Source: Actinomycetes bacterium | GTDB lineage: Bacteria; Actinomycetota; Actinomycetes; Jiangellales; Jiangellaceae | Direction of reading: 5' to 3' | Assembly: GCA_021793295.1 (NCBI GenBank) | Contig: JAJYTA010000027.1 | Span: 1-35,517, forward strand | Length of the DNA: 35,517 nucleotides | Shown: positions 22,561-30,184 of the stretch, piece after piece | Layout: each line of letters opens with the position of its first letter | Numbering within the stretch: position 1 is the first letter of the stretch | Notes under the pieces: generated by a model | The model's database searches: none | What the model saw: only the letters and a program-made list of their open reading frames with translations | Told to the model about the DNA's origin: nothing | Made by a program: the position numbers and the translations under genes

Positions 22561-23271
22561 TCAGCGACGACGCCGCGCCACCAGCCACGTGACGACCATG
22601 AGTGCCCCCGCAGCGGCCACCATCGGGCCATAGCGGCGCAGCATCGTCTGGGCGCCGGTCACCTTCAGCAGATCGATCGGTTCGACCTCCGCATCGCCTG
22701 AGCCGTACTCGAGACCTGCGGCGCTTCTGCCGTCACCGACGTCGGGTGAATGCGGCGCCGGCATCCGATTCGGCGGCACCGAGGACTCCGTCGGCTCCGC
22801 CGACGTCGCCTGCTGCGATGCGCTCGTCTCGCCGAGCGTCGTCGCGAGGCACGAGGCGAACTGGTCCAGCAACTTCCCGCCCACGTCATTGAGCATCCCG
22901 CGGCCGAACTGCGCCGGCCGGCCGGTGATGCGCAACTCTGTGGTGACGTCGACCTTGGTCGCGTGGTCACCGTCGGCCACCAGCGCCGCGGTGACCGTGG
23001 CGGCCGCGGTGCCGGAACCTCGGCTCTCTTTGCCCGAGGCCGCCAGCACGACACGGTGCGCCGCTTCGTCGGTCTCGACGAAGCGGCCCTGCCCCTTATA
23101 CAGGAGGTTGATCGGCCCCAGCTTGACCTTCACCGAGCCAGTGAACGTCTCGCCGTCGAACTCGTCGAGCGTCGCACCCGGCATGCACGGCGCGACACGA
23201 GGGACGTCGAGCAGCACCTGCCAGGCTTCGTCGACCGGCGCCGGCACAGTGAACTGATGGTCCAGCTGCAT
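22561..23271 (-). CDS. coxG: CoxG-type SRPBCC protein with C-terminal membrane anchor
   Basis: The first ~150 residues (MQLDHQFTVPAPVDEAWQVL, then CMPGATLDEFDGETFTGSVK and FGRGMLNDVGGKLLDQFA) are the CoxG branch of the SRPBCC fold. A linker rich in Ser, Pro and acidic residues follows, and the protein ends in a single membrane helix with RRRR at the tip. In carboxydotrophs CoxG helps bind the CO dehydrogenase to the membrane and to quinone. That role is plausible here because the gene follows coxM by 40 bp in the same direction. AAGGAG precedes the ATG at 23271. Confidence 0.85.
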   Translation of the reverse strand: MQLDHQFTVPAPVDEAWQVLLDVPRVAPCMPGATLDEFDGETFTGSVKVKLGPINLLYKGQGRFVETDEAAHRVVLAASGKESRGSGTAAATVTAALVADGDHATKVDVTTELRITGRPAQFGRGMLNDVGGKLLDQFASCLATTLGETSASQQATSAEPTESSVPPNRMPAPHSPDVGDGRSAAGLEYGSGDAEVEPIDLLKVTGAQTMLRRYGPMVAAAGALMVVTWLVARRRR

Positions 23272-23311
23272 GAGCGTCTCCTTGTCGGGGTGTGCGGTTT
23301 CGGCGGCATCG

Positions 23312-24166
23312 TCAGGCGGCTCCAGCGGCGTGCAGGGCTCGGCGAGTGAGCACGGTCGCCAAGTGCCTGCGATAGTCCGCCGAGGCCCACGGGTCGCTCG
23401 AAGGCTCCGCGTCGTCCGCGGCGTGTGCCGAGGCACTGGCCAGGGATTCCTCGGTCGCCGAAGCGCCGGACAACGCGTCCTCCACTGCACGAGCGCGCAC
23501 CGGCTTCGAGGCCATATTGGTCAGCGCGACACGCGCGTCGGCCACGGTGCCGTTCGAGCGGTGTACGGCCACGGCAACCCCGACCAGCGCCCAGGCCTGG
23601 GCGACCCGGCTGAACTTCTCGTAGTGCGTGCTCCATCCGGGCAGTTTCGGCACCCGGATCGACGTCAGCACCTCACCCGGTTCGAGGACCGTGGTGAGGT
23701 AGTCGACGAAGAATTCCGACGCGGGTACGGATCGGCGACCGCCGGCTCCGGCGATCTCGAACGTGGCCTCCAGCGCCGTCGCCACGCTCGGCAGATCTCC
23801 GGCGGGGTCCGCGTGGGCGAGCGACCCGCCGAACGTGCCGAGATGACGTACCTGCCGGTCAGCGACGGTAGCCGTGGCTTGGGCGATCAACGGCGCATGT
23901 TGCTGGATCAACGGATCGCGCAGGATCTCGTCGTGCGTCGTCATGGCGCCGATCACCAACGCCTCGCCGTCGTCGCGAACGCCGCGCAGCTCGGCCACAC
24001 CGCCGAGGTCGACCAGCATGGTCGGAGCGGCGAAGCGCATCCGCAACATCGGCATCAGGCTCTGCCCGCCCGCGATCACCTTGGCGTCCTCGCCGGCATC
24101 CGCCAGGGCTTGGACGGCCGCGCCCAGGTCAGTGGGGCGCGTGTAGTCGAATGCGGCCGGGATCAT
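23312..24166 (-). CDS. coxM: Molybdenum hydroxylase FAD-binding medium subunit (CoxM-like)
   Basis: The 284-residue subunit carries FAD in the xanthine dehydrogenase/CO dehydrogenase family. AGGQSLMPMLRMR (32-44) and LGTFGGSLAHADPAGD (from residue 109) are the two FAD pyrophosphate-binding motifs. The C-terminal part is the CODH FAD domain. Its ATG overlaps the coxL stop by four bases (ATGA), so subunits are made in step. Electrons from the molybdenum centre pass via CoxS to this FAD. A low-complexity Ala/Ser stretch lies before the last helix. Confidence 0.93.
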   Translation of the reverse strand: MIPAAFDYTRPTDLGAAVQALADAGEDAKVIAGGQSLMPMLRMRFAAPTMLVDLGGVAELRGVRDDGEALVIGAMTTHDEILRDPLIQQHAPLIAQATATVADRQVRHLGTFGGSLAHADPAGDLPSVATALEATFEIAGAGGRRSVPASEFFVDYLTTVLEPGEVLTSIRVPKLPGWSTHYEKFSRVAQAWALVGVAVAVHRSNGTVADARVALTNMASKPVRARAVEDALSGASATEESLASASAHAADDAEPSSDPWASADYRRHLATVLTRRALHAAGAA

Positions 24167-26574
24167 GGCCGCTCACCCCCTTCGGGAGCAGGTGACGAGC
24201 CGTTTCGAGCGTCCTGGATGGTGCGCCACACCCGCTCGGGGGTGCAGGGCATGCGGACGTCGGAGACGCCGAGCGGGCGCAACGCGTCCACGACGGCGTT
24301 GACCACCGCCGGGGTGGAGGCGATGGTTCCGGCTTCGCCGACGCCTTTGGCGCCGAGTGGGTGCCCCGGGGCCGGTGTCTCGGTGCGGTCGGTGATGAAC
24401 GTCGGCAGATCGGCCGAGCTCGGGATGGTGTAGTCGACGAACGTCCCGGTGAGCAGGTTGCCGTCCTCGTCGTACACGGCTTCCTCGAACAGCGCCTGGG
24501 CGATGCCCTGGGCCACGCCGCCGTGGACCTGCCCCTCGACGATCAGCGGATTGATCACCGTGCCGACGTCGTCGACGGCGACATAGGAGCGGATGCTCAC
24601 CATCCCGGTCTCGGTGTCCACCTCGGTCGCGCACAGGTGTGTGCCGTGCGGATACGAGAAGTCCTCGGGATCGTAGGTGGCCTCGGCGTCCAACGTGGAT
24701 TCCACGCCGTCGGGCAGGTCGTGCGAGGTGAACACGGCCAGGGCACAGTCGGCCAGGGTCTTGCTCGCACCGGGGGTGCCTTTGACGCGGAAGGCGCCGT
24801 CGACGAACTCGAGGTCCGCAGGGTCGCATTCCAACAGGTGCGCAGCCACCGGACGGGCTTTGTCGACGACCCTTCGGCACGCGTTGACCAAGGCGATTCC
24901 GCCGACGGCCAGCGACCGTGACCCGTAGGTGTCCAAGCCCTTGGGCGCGGTGCGGGTGTCACCGTGCAGGACCTCGACGTCCTCGAACGGCACCCCGAGC
25001 TGATCGGCTGCGATCTGGCTCCAAGCGGTCTCGTGGCCCTGACCGTGCGGTGACGTGCCGGTGACGACCTCGACCTTGCCGGTGGGCAGCATGCGCACCG
25101 AGGCGTTCTCCCAGCCGCCGGCGGCGTAGCGCAATTGGCCGAGGATGCGCGACGGCGCCAGCCCGCACATCTCGGTGTAGGTCGATACGCCGATGCCCAG
25201 CTGGACGGGGTCGCCGGACTCCCGACGCTCGCGCTGTTCGCGGCGCAGGTCGTCGTAGCCGAACAACTCCATGGCACGGTCGGTGGCTGCGGCGTAGTTG
25301 CCGGAGTCGTAGGTCAACCCCGCGGCTGTGGCATACGGGAACTGGTCGTGCTCGATCCAGTTCCGCCGGCGAACCTCCAACGGGTCCATGCCCAACTCGG
25401 CAGCGAGATCGTCCATGATCCGCTCGACCGCGTATGTCGCTTCCGGGCGGCCGGCGCCGCGGTACGCGTCGGTCTTGGTCGTGTTCGTGAACACGCCGGT
25501 GCACTCGAAACGGTACGCCGGGAACCGGTAGATGCCGTTGTACATGAACGCGCCCAGCAGCGGCGTGCCTGGCGTGATGATGCCGAGATAGGCGCCCATG
25601 TTCACCTTGAGGTCGACCGAGATGCCGGTGACCGTGCCGTCGCGGGTCGCCGAGACCGTCACGTCTTGGATCTGGTCGCGACCGTGGTGTCCGGACAGCA
25701 TCGCTTCCGAGCGGGTCTCGGTGAACTTCACCGGTCGGCCCGACCGCCGCGCCGCAGCGAAGGCGATGAACTCCTCCGGCGTGACCTGCAGTTTGCCGCC
25801 GAATCCACCGCCGACGTCCGGAGCGATCACTCGGATCTTGTGTTCGGCGACTCCGGTGGACATCGCCAGCAGCAGCCGCAGGATGTGCGGAACCTGCGTG
25901 GCCGACCACACGGTGATCTGCTCGCCGGTGGGGTCGACGACGACGCTGCGCGGTTCCATGAAGGCCGGGATCAGTCGTTGCTGGATGTAACGGCGGCGGA
26001 CGACGACCTCCGCGTCGGCTGCCGCTTGGGCTGCGTCACCACCACTGCCGGCGGCGGCGGAGTCGAGCACCCAGGTGTAGCACTTGTTCGTGCCCTTGTC
26101 GGCGTGGACCAGCGGCGAGCCGTCGGCGAGCGCTGACTCCATGTCGAGAACGACGGGTAGGGGGTCGTAATCGATGTCGATGGCCTCGAGGGCATCGAGG
26201 GCGGACGCGGCGTCCCGGGCGGCGACCACCGCGACCGGCTCTCCGGTGTGGCGGACCTCGTTGATGGCCAGCGGGGGATAGTCGGGCAGGACGGTGTCTT
26301 CGGTCACCGGCCACACACACGGCATCAGTCCCTGCATGTCGGCGACGTCGCGACCGGTGAAGACGTCGAACACCCCGGGTAGCCCGCGCGCCGACGTGAC
26401 GTCGATGTGGGTGATCCGCGCGTGAGCCATCGGGCTGCGCAGGATGGCCAGGTGCATCATGCCGGGTAGGGCGAGATTGTCGGTCCACATCGTCCGGCCG
26501 GTGATCAGCCGGGCATCTTCCTTGCGGCGACGGTCGCGACCGACTTCGGCCTGGCGTTCTTCGGCGATGGTCAC
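24163..26574 (-). CDS. coxL: Molybdenum hydroxylase large subunit, CODH form II-like (CoxL-like)
   Basis: The 803-residue subunit holds the molybdenum-cytosine-dinucleotide cofactor. It has the CODH/xanthine dehydrogenase motifs VGGGFGGK (254-261), AYRGAGR (370-376), [15 protein letters not shown], and the catalytic Glu747 in KGVGEAGT. True CO-oxidising form I enzymes carry AYxCSFR in the active-site loop; AYRGAGR marks form II, whose substrate is generally unproven. The GTG start overlaps the coxS stop by four bases and fits the family N-terminus; an upstream extension is antisense noise over coxS. Possible substrates include CO, aldehydes, purines or nicotine-like heterocycles. Confidence 0.92.
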   Translation of the reverse strand: MTIAEERQAEVGRDRRRKEDARLITGRTMWTDNLALPGMMHLAILRSPMAHARITHIDVTSARGLPGVFDVFTGRDVADMQGLMPCVWPVTEDTVLPDYPPLAINEVRHTGEPVAVVAARDAASALDALEAIDIDYDPLPVVLDMESALADGSPLVHADKGTNKCYTWVLDSAAAGSGGDAAQAAADAEVVVRRRYIQQRLIPAFMEPRSVVVDPTGEQITVWSATQVPHILRLLLAMSTGVAEHKIRVIAPDVGGGFGGKLQVTPEEFIAFAAARRSGRPVKFTETRSEAMLSGHHGRDQIQDVTVSATRDGTVTGISVDLKVNMGAYLGIITPGTPLLGAFMYNGIYRFPAYRFECTGVFTNTTKTDAYRGAGRPEATYAVERIMDDLAAELGMDPLEVRRRNWIEHDQFPYATAAGLTYDSGNYAAATDRAMELFGYDDLRREQRERRESGDPVQLGIGVSTYTEMCGLAPSRILGQLRYAAGGWENASVRMLPTGKVEVVTGTSPHGQGHETAWSQIAADQLGVPFEDVEVLHGDTRTAPKGLDTYGSRSLAVGGIALVNACRRVVDKARPVAAHLLECDPADLEFVDGAFRVKGTPGASKTLADCALAVFTSHDLPDGVESTLDAEATYDPEDFSYPHGTHLCATEVDTETGMVSIRSYVAVDDVGTVINPLIVEGQVHGGVAQGIAQALFEEAVYDEDGNLLTGTFVDYTIPSSADLPTFITDRTETPAPGHPLGAKGVGEAGTIASTPAVVNAVVDALRPLGVSDVRMPCTPERVWRTIQDARNGSSPAPEGGERP

Positions 26575-27110
26575 GTCGTCACCCCCTGCGTCTGTGCTGC
26601 TGGCGACGCCTGTGCCGGCGCATCGACGGTCGCTGCGGTGCCGGCGCGCATGCTCGTCGCGGCGTCGCGAACCGCTTGGACGATGTTCTGGTAGCCGGTA
26701 CAGCGGCAGAGGTTGCCTTCGAGCCCTTCGCGCACCTCGTCGTCGGTGGGGTCGGGGTTCTCCGACAGCAGGTCGACCGCCGCCATGATCATTCCCGGCG
26801 TGCAATACCCGCACTGCAGGGCGTGGGTCTCATGGAAAGCCCGTTGAACCGGATGCAGTTCGCCGTCGGCGCCGGCCAGTCCTTCAACGGTGGTGACGTC
26901 CATACCGTCGGCTTGCACGGCGAGGACGGAACAGCTCTTCACTCCGCGTCCACCGAGCAACACGGTGCACGAGCCGCAGTTGGTGGTGTCGCACCCCACG
27001 ACGGTGCCAACCTTGCCGAGCCGCTCGCGTAAGTGATGGACGAGGAGGGTCCGCGGTTCGACATCGTCGTCGTACGTGACGCCGTCGACCGTCATGCTGA
27101 TTCTGGTCAT
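26571..27110 (-). CDS. coxS: Molybdenum hydroxylase [2Fe-2S] small subunit (CoxS-like)
   Basis: The 179-residue subunit carries two [2Fe-2S] clusters. Cys40, Cys45, Cys48 and Cys60 form the plant-ferredoxin type site; Cys100, Cys103, Cys135 and Cys137 (QCGYCTPG and LCRCTGY) form the helical-domain site. It transfers electrons from CoxL to CoxM. The last ~25 residues are Ala/Thr/Pro-rich, a modest extension. The ATG at 27110 has GGGAG upstream. It is the first gene of the coxS-L-M-G operon. No MoCu-maturation genes (coxD/E/F) are in the window. Confidence 0.94.
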   Translation of the reverse strand: MTRISMTVDGVTYDDDVEPRTLLVHHLRERLGKVGTVVGCDTTNCGSCTVLLGGRGVKSCSVLAVQADGMDVTTVEGLAGADGELHPVQRAFHETHALQCGYCTPGMIMAAVDLLSENPDPTDDEVREGLEGNLCRCTGYQNIVQAVRDAATSMRAGTAATVDAPAQASPAAQTQGVTT

Positions 27111-27172
27111 GGGCACTCCCGCGTACGCCAGGGGCCGGGTCCAGAGCACTCGACCGGCCCGACGGTGCGCAT
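27107..27172 (-). CDS. Possible 21-residue leader peptide upstream of coxS
   Basis: An ATG at 27172 opens [20 protein letters not shown] plus Pro, ending in a TGA that shares ATGA with the coxS start. That overlap is the usual sign of translational coupling. A GAGG lies ten bases upstream and a perfect Shine-Dalgarno decamer 22 bases upstream, so initiation here is possible but not certain. No family is recognised, and it may be a chance frame. Confidence 0.3.
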   Translation of the reverse strand: MRTVGPVECSGPGPWRTRECP

Positions 27173-27194
27173 CGGGTCAGCGCCTCAGCGCGCT

Positions 27195-27204
27195 TCACCT
27201 CCTT
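27195..27204 (-). promoter_or_regulatory. Perfect Shine-Dalgarno decamer in the coxS leader
   Basis: Reading the minus strand, AAGGAGGTGA is a full match to the 16S anti-Shine-Dalgarno sequence but lies about 85 nt upstream of coxS. No start codon sits at the usual distance. An ATG at 27172 opens a 21-codon frame whose TGA overlaps the coxS ATG. Confidence 0.4.
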
Positions 27205-27257
27205 GTGACGGCGATCCACGGTGCGCCGTCGACGACGCTTGAGATCCCGGTGCGCGC

Positions 27258-27263
27258 ATTATG
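27258..27263 (-). promoter_or_regulatory. Possible -10 box of the cox operon
   Basis: CATAAT on the minus strand is one base from TATAAT. It would give a leader of about 140 nt before coxS. No convincing -35 hexamer is present at 16-18 bp. The rest of 27264-27393 shows no gene. Confidence 0.3.
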
Positions 27264-27393
27264 CCCCCAGCAAAGTCGTCCCAGCCGGTCACCGCAAGGG
27301 GTTCGGTCGAACCAGTCGGGTCGTGGACCCGGGGTGAGCGGCGTCACGGCCGCCTCATTGGCGATCACGAGAGGCATCTCGGCACAATCGTTC

Positions 27394-27412
27394 ACGAAAC
27401 GAGATGTTTCGT
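27394..27412. promoter_or_regulatory. 19-bp palindrome ACGAAAC-N5-GTTTCGT, likely operator
   Basis: A perfect 7-bp inverted repeat around GAGAT lies 30 bp before the zinc-ribbon gene. ATCG at 27387-27390 and CGAT at 27415-27418 extend the symmetry loosely. Its size and spacing are like binding sites of TetR- or MarR-type dimers. No regulator gene is adjacent. Confidence 0.45.
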
Positions 27413-27441
27413 CTCGATATCAGAGACTTGTGAGGTCCGTC

Positions 27442-27603
27442 ATGCTGTTCGACTGCCCGGAATGCGGGCTGCCCACCACGGTGAGCCCGCGTGGACGCGT
27501 GCTCAGTACGTCCGGGATGGTGGAGCACGTCGACGTCCATTGCGTGACCGGTCATCGCTTCACCGGGCCCGCGGAGTCGCTGCGCGTGCTCCTGTCGCGA
27601 TGA
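27442..27603 (+). CDS. Small zinc-ribbon-like conserved protein
   Basis: The 53-residue product begins MLFDCPECGLPTTVSPRG and continues EHVDVHCVTGHRF. The CPEC pair and the HCVTGH group give Cys and His residues that could bind one zinc ion. Short actinobacterial proteins with CPEC...VEHV...CxxGHxF patterns exist, but their role is unknown. The ATG at 27442 follows GAGG; the longer open frame upstream overlaps coxS and lacks a site. A palindromic operator precedes it. Its stop is one base from the end of the convergent NUDIX gene. Confidence 0.7.
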   Translation: MLFDCPECGLPTTVSPRGRVLSTSGMVEHVDVHCVTGHRFTGPAESLRVLLSR

Positions 27604-27604
27604 G

Positions 27605-28090
27605 TCAGGCCGGCGCGGTGTGGCCGTCCTGGGAGCCGAAGCCGTAGGCGATCACCGGCGCGAGGGCACCGGGCTTCAGACGATCGAGCACGTAGCGCTC
27701 GTACGGCACGACGGAGTCGGGGAGCGCGTCGAGCCGGAACCATCGCAGGTCCGCTGCCTTGTCCGGCTCCACGAGGCGCGGCGTGCCGGCCCATCGGCGG
27801 CACTCGAAGAAGAAGTCCACGCGCTCGTCGATCGGCAGCCCATTGCCTTCGGTGCGGTGCATCGTCGTCAGGGCCGTCAGATCGCCCGGGGCGACTTCGA
27901 CGTCGAGTTCTTCAGCGGCCTCGCGGCATGCGGCGTCGAGGACGGATTCGTCGGCCTCGACATGCCCGGCCGCTGCGGCCGCCCAGTAGCCGTCCATGTA
28001 GCCCGTGTTCTGGCGGCGTTGCAGCAGAACCTCGTCGTTGCGACGGAAGAACAGGTACGCAGCGGGGATGACGCTGAAGTGTTCCGGCAC
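27605..28090 (-). CDS. NUDIX hydrolase
   Basis: The 161-residue protein contains a full Nudix box from Gly42: GHVEADE, seven residues, then REAAEEL with Glu57, Glu60 and Glu61 as Mg ligands. Such enzymes hydrolyse nucleoside diphosphates linked to another group. The rest, with YLFFRRNDEVLLQRRQNTGY and FFFECRRW, fits the MutT/ADP-ribose branch. The GTG at 28090 is the likely start. Substrate unknown. It is convergent with the zinc-ribbon gene with one base between the stop codons, a very tight arrangement. Confidence 0.92.
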   Translation of the reverse strand: MPEHFSVIPAAYLFFRRNDEVLLQRRQNTGYMDGYWAAAAAGHVEADESVLDAACREAAEELDVEVAPGDLTALTTMHRTEGNGLPIDERVDFFFECRRWAGTPRLVEPDKAADLRWFRLDALPDSVVPYERYVLDRLKPGALAPVIAYGFGSQDGHTAPA

Positions 28091-28172
28091 GGGCGACGAT
28101 CCTACGCGCCATGATCGAGGTGTCGCCGTGCGGGTCCGGCCGCATGGATGAACGCGAACATGGACGATTTGA

Positions 28173-28178
28173 GACAGT
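28173..28178 (+). promoter_or_regulatory. Possible -10 box for leaderless DUF2203 gene
   Basis: GACAGT keeps the key A and final T of the TAnnnT pattern and lies seven bases before the ATG at 28186. No ribosome site is visible. Weaker than the other leaderless cases because the first T is missing. Confidence 0.25.
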
Positions 28179-28185
28179 GGGCGAC

Positions 28186-28548
28186 ATGACGGAGTCCTTC
28201 AGTCTCGACCAGGCCCGGGCCGCTCTCACGCGCCTGCGACCGGTCATCGACGAGTTCACCGCCGTCCGGGCCGACGTCGCCGAGCTCGCCGCGGCCGTCC
28301 ACGGCGGTACGCCGAGCGCGCTGGGAGGACTTCCCGAGCTCAAGGCAGCACAGGCCCGCCTCGACGAGCTGGTTTCGTTGATCGTGCAGTCGCGGGCGGA
28401 CGTGAAGGGGATCGCGCCGCTGTTGATCGACTTCCCGTCTCGATTGGACGGCCAGGATGTGCTGCTGTGCTGGCTGGAGGGTGAGGACGACCTCGGGTGG
28501 TACCACCGCGTCGACCTGGGTTTCGCGGGACGCCGTCGGCTGACGTGA
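28186..28548 (+). CDS. DUF2203 domain protein
   Basis: The 120-residue product starts MTESFSLDQARAALTRLRPV and has ADVKGIAPLLIDFPSRLDGQ, LLCWLEGEDDLGWYHR and a final AGRRRL. This is the DUF2203 pattern: an N-terminal helical hairpin with a short beta region. The role is unknown. The start at 28186 matches the family N-terminus; in-frame ATGs upstream would add about 25 residues unlike the family. It is convergent with the alpha/beta hydrolase. Confidence 0.82.
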   Translation: MTESFSLDQARAALTRLRPVIDEFTAVRADVAELAAAVHGGTPSALGGLPELKAAQARLDELVSLIVQSRADVKGIAPLLIDFPSRLDGQDVLLCWLEGEDDLGWYHRVDLGFAGRRRLT

Positions 28549-28573
28549 ATCGTCGGCGTGCCGAGAACCCCGG

Positions 28574-29296
28574 CTAGGCGGGCTCGGTGGAGGCAGCGGC
28601 GTCGAGAATGATCTGGGTGAGCTTGGCGGGCTGAGTGAGTTGCGGCCAGTGTCCGCCCGGCAGGTCGACGTACTCGACGTCGCGGATGCGGGCCATCTCG
28701 CTCACCGGGCCCTCGTTGCTCTCGATCCAGCCGCGCAGGTCGGCCGCGGTGTACTCGGGGCACACCGCCGTGGCGGGAACGTCGTAGCGGCGTTCGTCGG
28801 ACAGCTGGACTGCATCGGTGAGTACGCGTTCAGGTGCGGGGATGGCCTCGGCGTAGAACCGGGCCAGCGACTCCTCGTCGAAATCGACGATGTTCGCCTC
28901 TTCGCCCATTTCCGCCCAGTCGGGCATGGGTACTTCGCCGTTGGTGGCCGGCAGGCCTGGGAGCATCGGCGTTCCGGCCGGTGCTGGAAAGCCGCCGACG
29001 TGCACGATCCGTGCGACTCGACCGGGGCGAGCATCCAGGGCGGCATGGGCGATGCCGCAACCGATCGAGTGGCCGACGAGCAAGATGTCCTCGCCGTCTC
29101 CGGGCACCGCGTCGATCGCCGCAACGACGGCGTCGACCTGGTCACGCAGCGTGATGGCTGAGCGGTCGGCCTCCTTGCTGTGCATGCCGGGCAGGGTGAG
29201 GGGGTGGACGTCGTGGCCGGCGTCTTCGAGGAGAGGGGTGACGGCGTCCCACGAGGAGCCATCGAGCCAGAGGCCCGGGACGAGGATGATGTGCAT
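28574..29296 (-). CDS. Alpha/beta hydrolase
   Basis: The 240-residue enzyme has the fold's oxyanion start ILVPGLWLDGSSWD, the nucleophile elbow VGHSIGCG with Ser77, and GGHWPQ near the C-terminus supplying the catalytic His. It could be an esterase, lipase-like or C-C hydrolase. GGAGG lies upstream of the ATG at 29296. A promoter with palindromic operator lies about 50 bp upstream, so the gene is probably controlled by a small-molecule repressor. It forms its own transcription unit. Confidence 0.9.
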   Translation of the reverse strand: MHIILVPGLWLDGSSWDAVTPLLEDAGHDVHPLTLPGMHSKEADRSAITLRDQVDAVVAAIDAVPGDGEDILLVGHSIGCGIAHAALDARPGRVARIVHVGGFPAPAGTPMLPGLPATNGEVPMPDWAEMGEEANIVDFDEESLARFYAEAIPAPERVLTDAVQLSDERRYDVPATAVCPEYTAADLRGWIESNEGPVSEMARIRDVEYVDLPGGHWPQLTQPAKLTQIILDAAASTEPA

Positions 29297-29331
29297 CGGT
29301 ACCTGCCTCCGCGCTGATGTCTCAGGTGGAC

Positions 29332-29377
29332 GTGCTTTTTCGAAAGCACATACTACAGGTCGGAAGCACGATGTCCA
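29332..29377 (-). promoter_or_regulatory. Promoter and operator of the alpha/beta hydrolase
   Basis: On the minus strand TGGACA (29377-29372), a 16-bp spacer and TAGTAT (29355-29350) form a promoter. An 18-bp palindrome, GTGCTTT facing AAAGCAC at 29332-29349, follows directly over the expected start point. A related GTGCTTCCG lies in the spacer. This suggests a repressor binding at two places. Confidence 0.5.
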
Positions 29378-29392
29378 GTCGTGGCCGGGCGG

Positions 29393-30160
29393 TCAGTGAG
29401 CCGTGACGTCCCACGTGCGCAAGCGGCCGCACATGCCGTAGCGGAACGTCGCTTCGCGCCGCTCGCCCGGGTGGACCGATGACGCCGCCAAGTGCGGCGC
29501 GCTGCCTCGGGAGAGATCGGCCAGCGCCTGCTCGGTCGCCTCGACCTGGGCCTTGACGCTGCGTCGCCACATGTCGTGCCAGGTGGGTGCGCGGTCGGCG
29601 ACCAGTGCACCCGCTCGGTCGTACAACTGCATCAGGGCGGCCGGGCCGTGGGTCTGCACGCGTGACCGCAGCACGCCGAACCCCTCGATCGCGCGGTCGC
29701 GGCGCCGGCGCGCGGCCGCGGCGATGGTGTCGTCGTCCGCGCCGGTGGGCAGGGCGGCGGCCTCGGAGTAGCGCTGCGGATCGGCGAGAACGTCGTCGGG
29801 GAAGGTGAACACCGCGTCGCCGGCCTCGGGCAGTCCGGCGTTTTGCATCACGACGATGATCTCGAGCCCCGCCTCGTTGACCAGCCGGTGGACCGTGCCC
29901 GGCGTGAACCACAGGACGACCCCGGGCTCCAGGCGATGTTCGGCGAAGCCGGCGCTGCTCAGCGTCTGCAGCCGACCCCGTCCGCCGACCACGACGTAGC
30001 CTTCGCCGGACGCGGTGTGCAGGTGCGGCGAGCCGCCGGCCAGACCGTCCGGCGTGGGCCAGTCGTAGACGGTCAGGTGGCTGACGGCGGTGCCGCCAGG
30101 GAACGCCGGACGCCTCGATGTGGCCGGTGCCGACGCCTGCGGGAAAGCGTTATCCGCCAT
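29393..30160 (-). CDS. Cupin-domain protein
   Basis: In 255 residues, the N-terminal half is a cupin barrel: SPHLHTASGEGYVVVGGRG (His46, His48, Glu53) and PGVVLWFTPGTVHRLVN with a second-motif His. These are the usual metal ligands. The C-terminal half is helical and Arg-rich, with a repeated pattern of charged helices. Such proteins act as isomerases, dioxygenases or sugar sensors; function here is not clear. The ATG at 30160 has no strong ribosome site; GACACT six bases upstream might serve as a -10 box of a leaderless transcript. The next gene upstream ends 24 bp away. Confidence 0.8.
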   Translation of the reverse strand: MADNAFPQASAPATSRRPAFPGGTAVSHLTVYDWPTPDGLAGGSPHLHTASGEGYVVVGGRGRLQTLSSAGFAEHRLEPGVVLWFTPGTVHRLVNEAGLEIIVVMQNAGLPEAGDAVFTFPDDVLADPQRYSEAAALPTGADDDTIAAAARRRRDRAIEGFGVLRSRVQTHGPAALMQLYDRAGALVADRAPTWHDMWRRSVKAQVEATEQALADLSRGSAPHLAASSVHPGERREATFRYGMCGRLRTWDVTAH

Positions 30161-30184
30161 CCTGGCAGTGTCTCACATCCGAGG

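Noticed and set aside
25135-26136. Long plus-strand open frame opposite coxL
   Set aside because: It is the antisense shadow of a clear CoxL coding region and resembles no known protein.
26571-27110. Classical CO dehydrogenase (form I) call for the cox operon
   Set aside because: The large subunit has AYRGAGR rather than AYxCSFR, so CO oxidation cannot be assumed.
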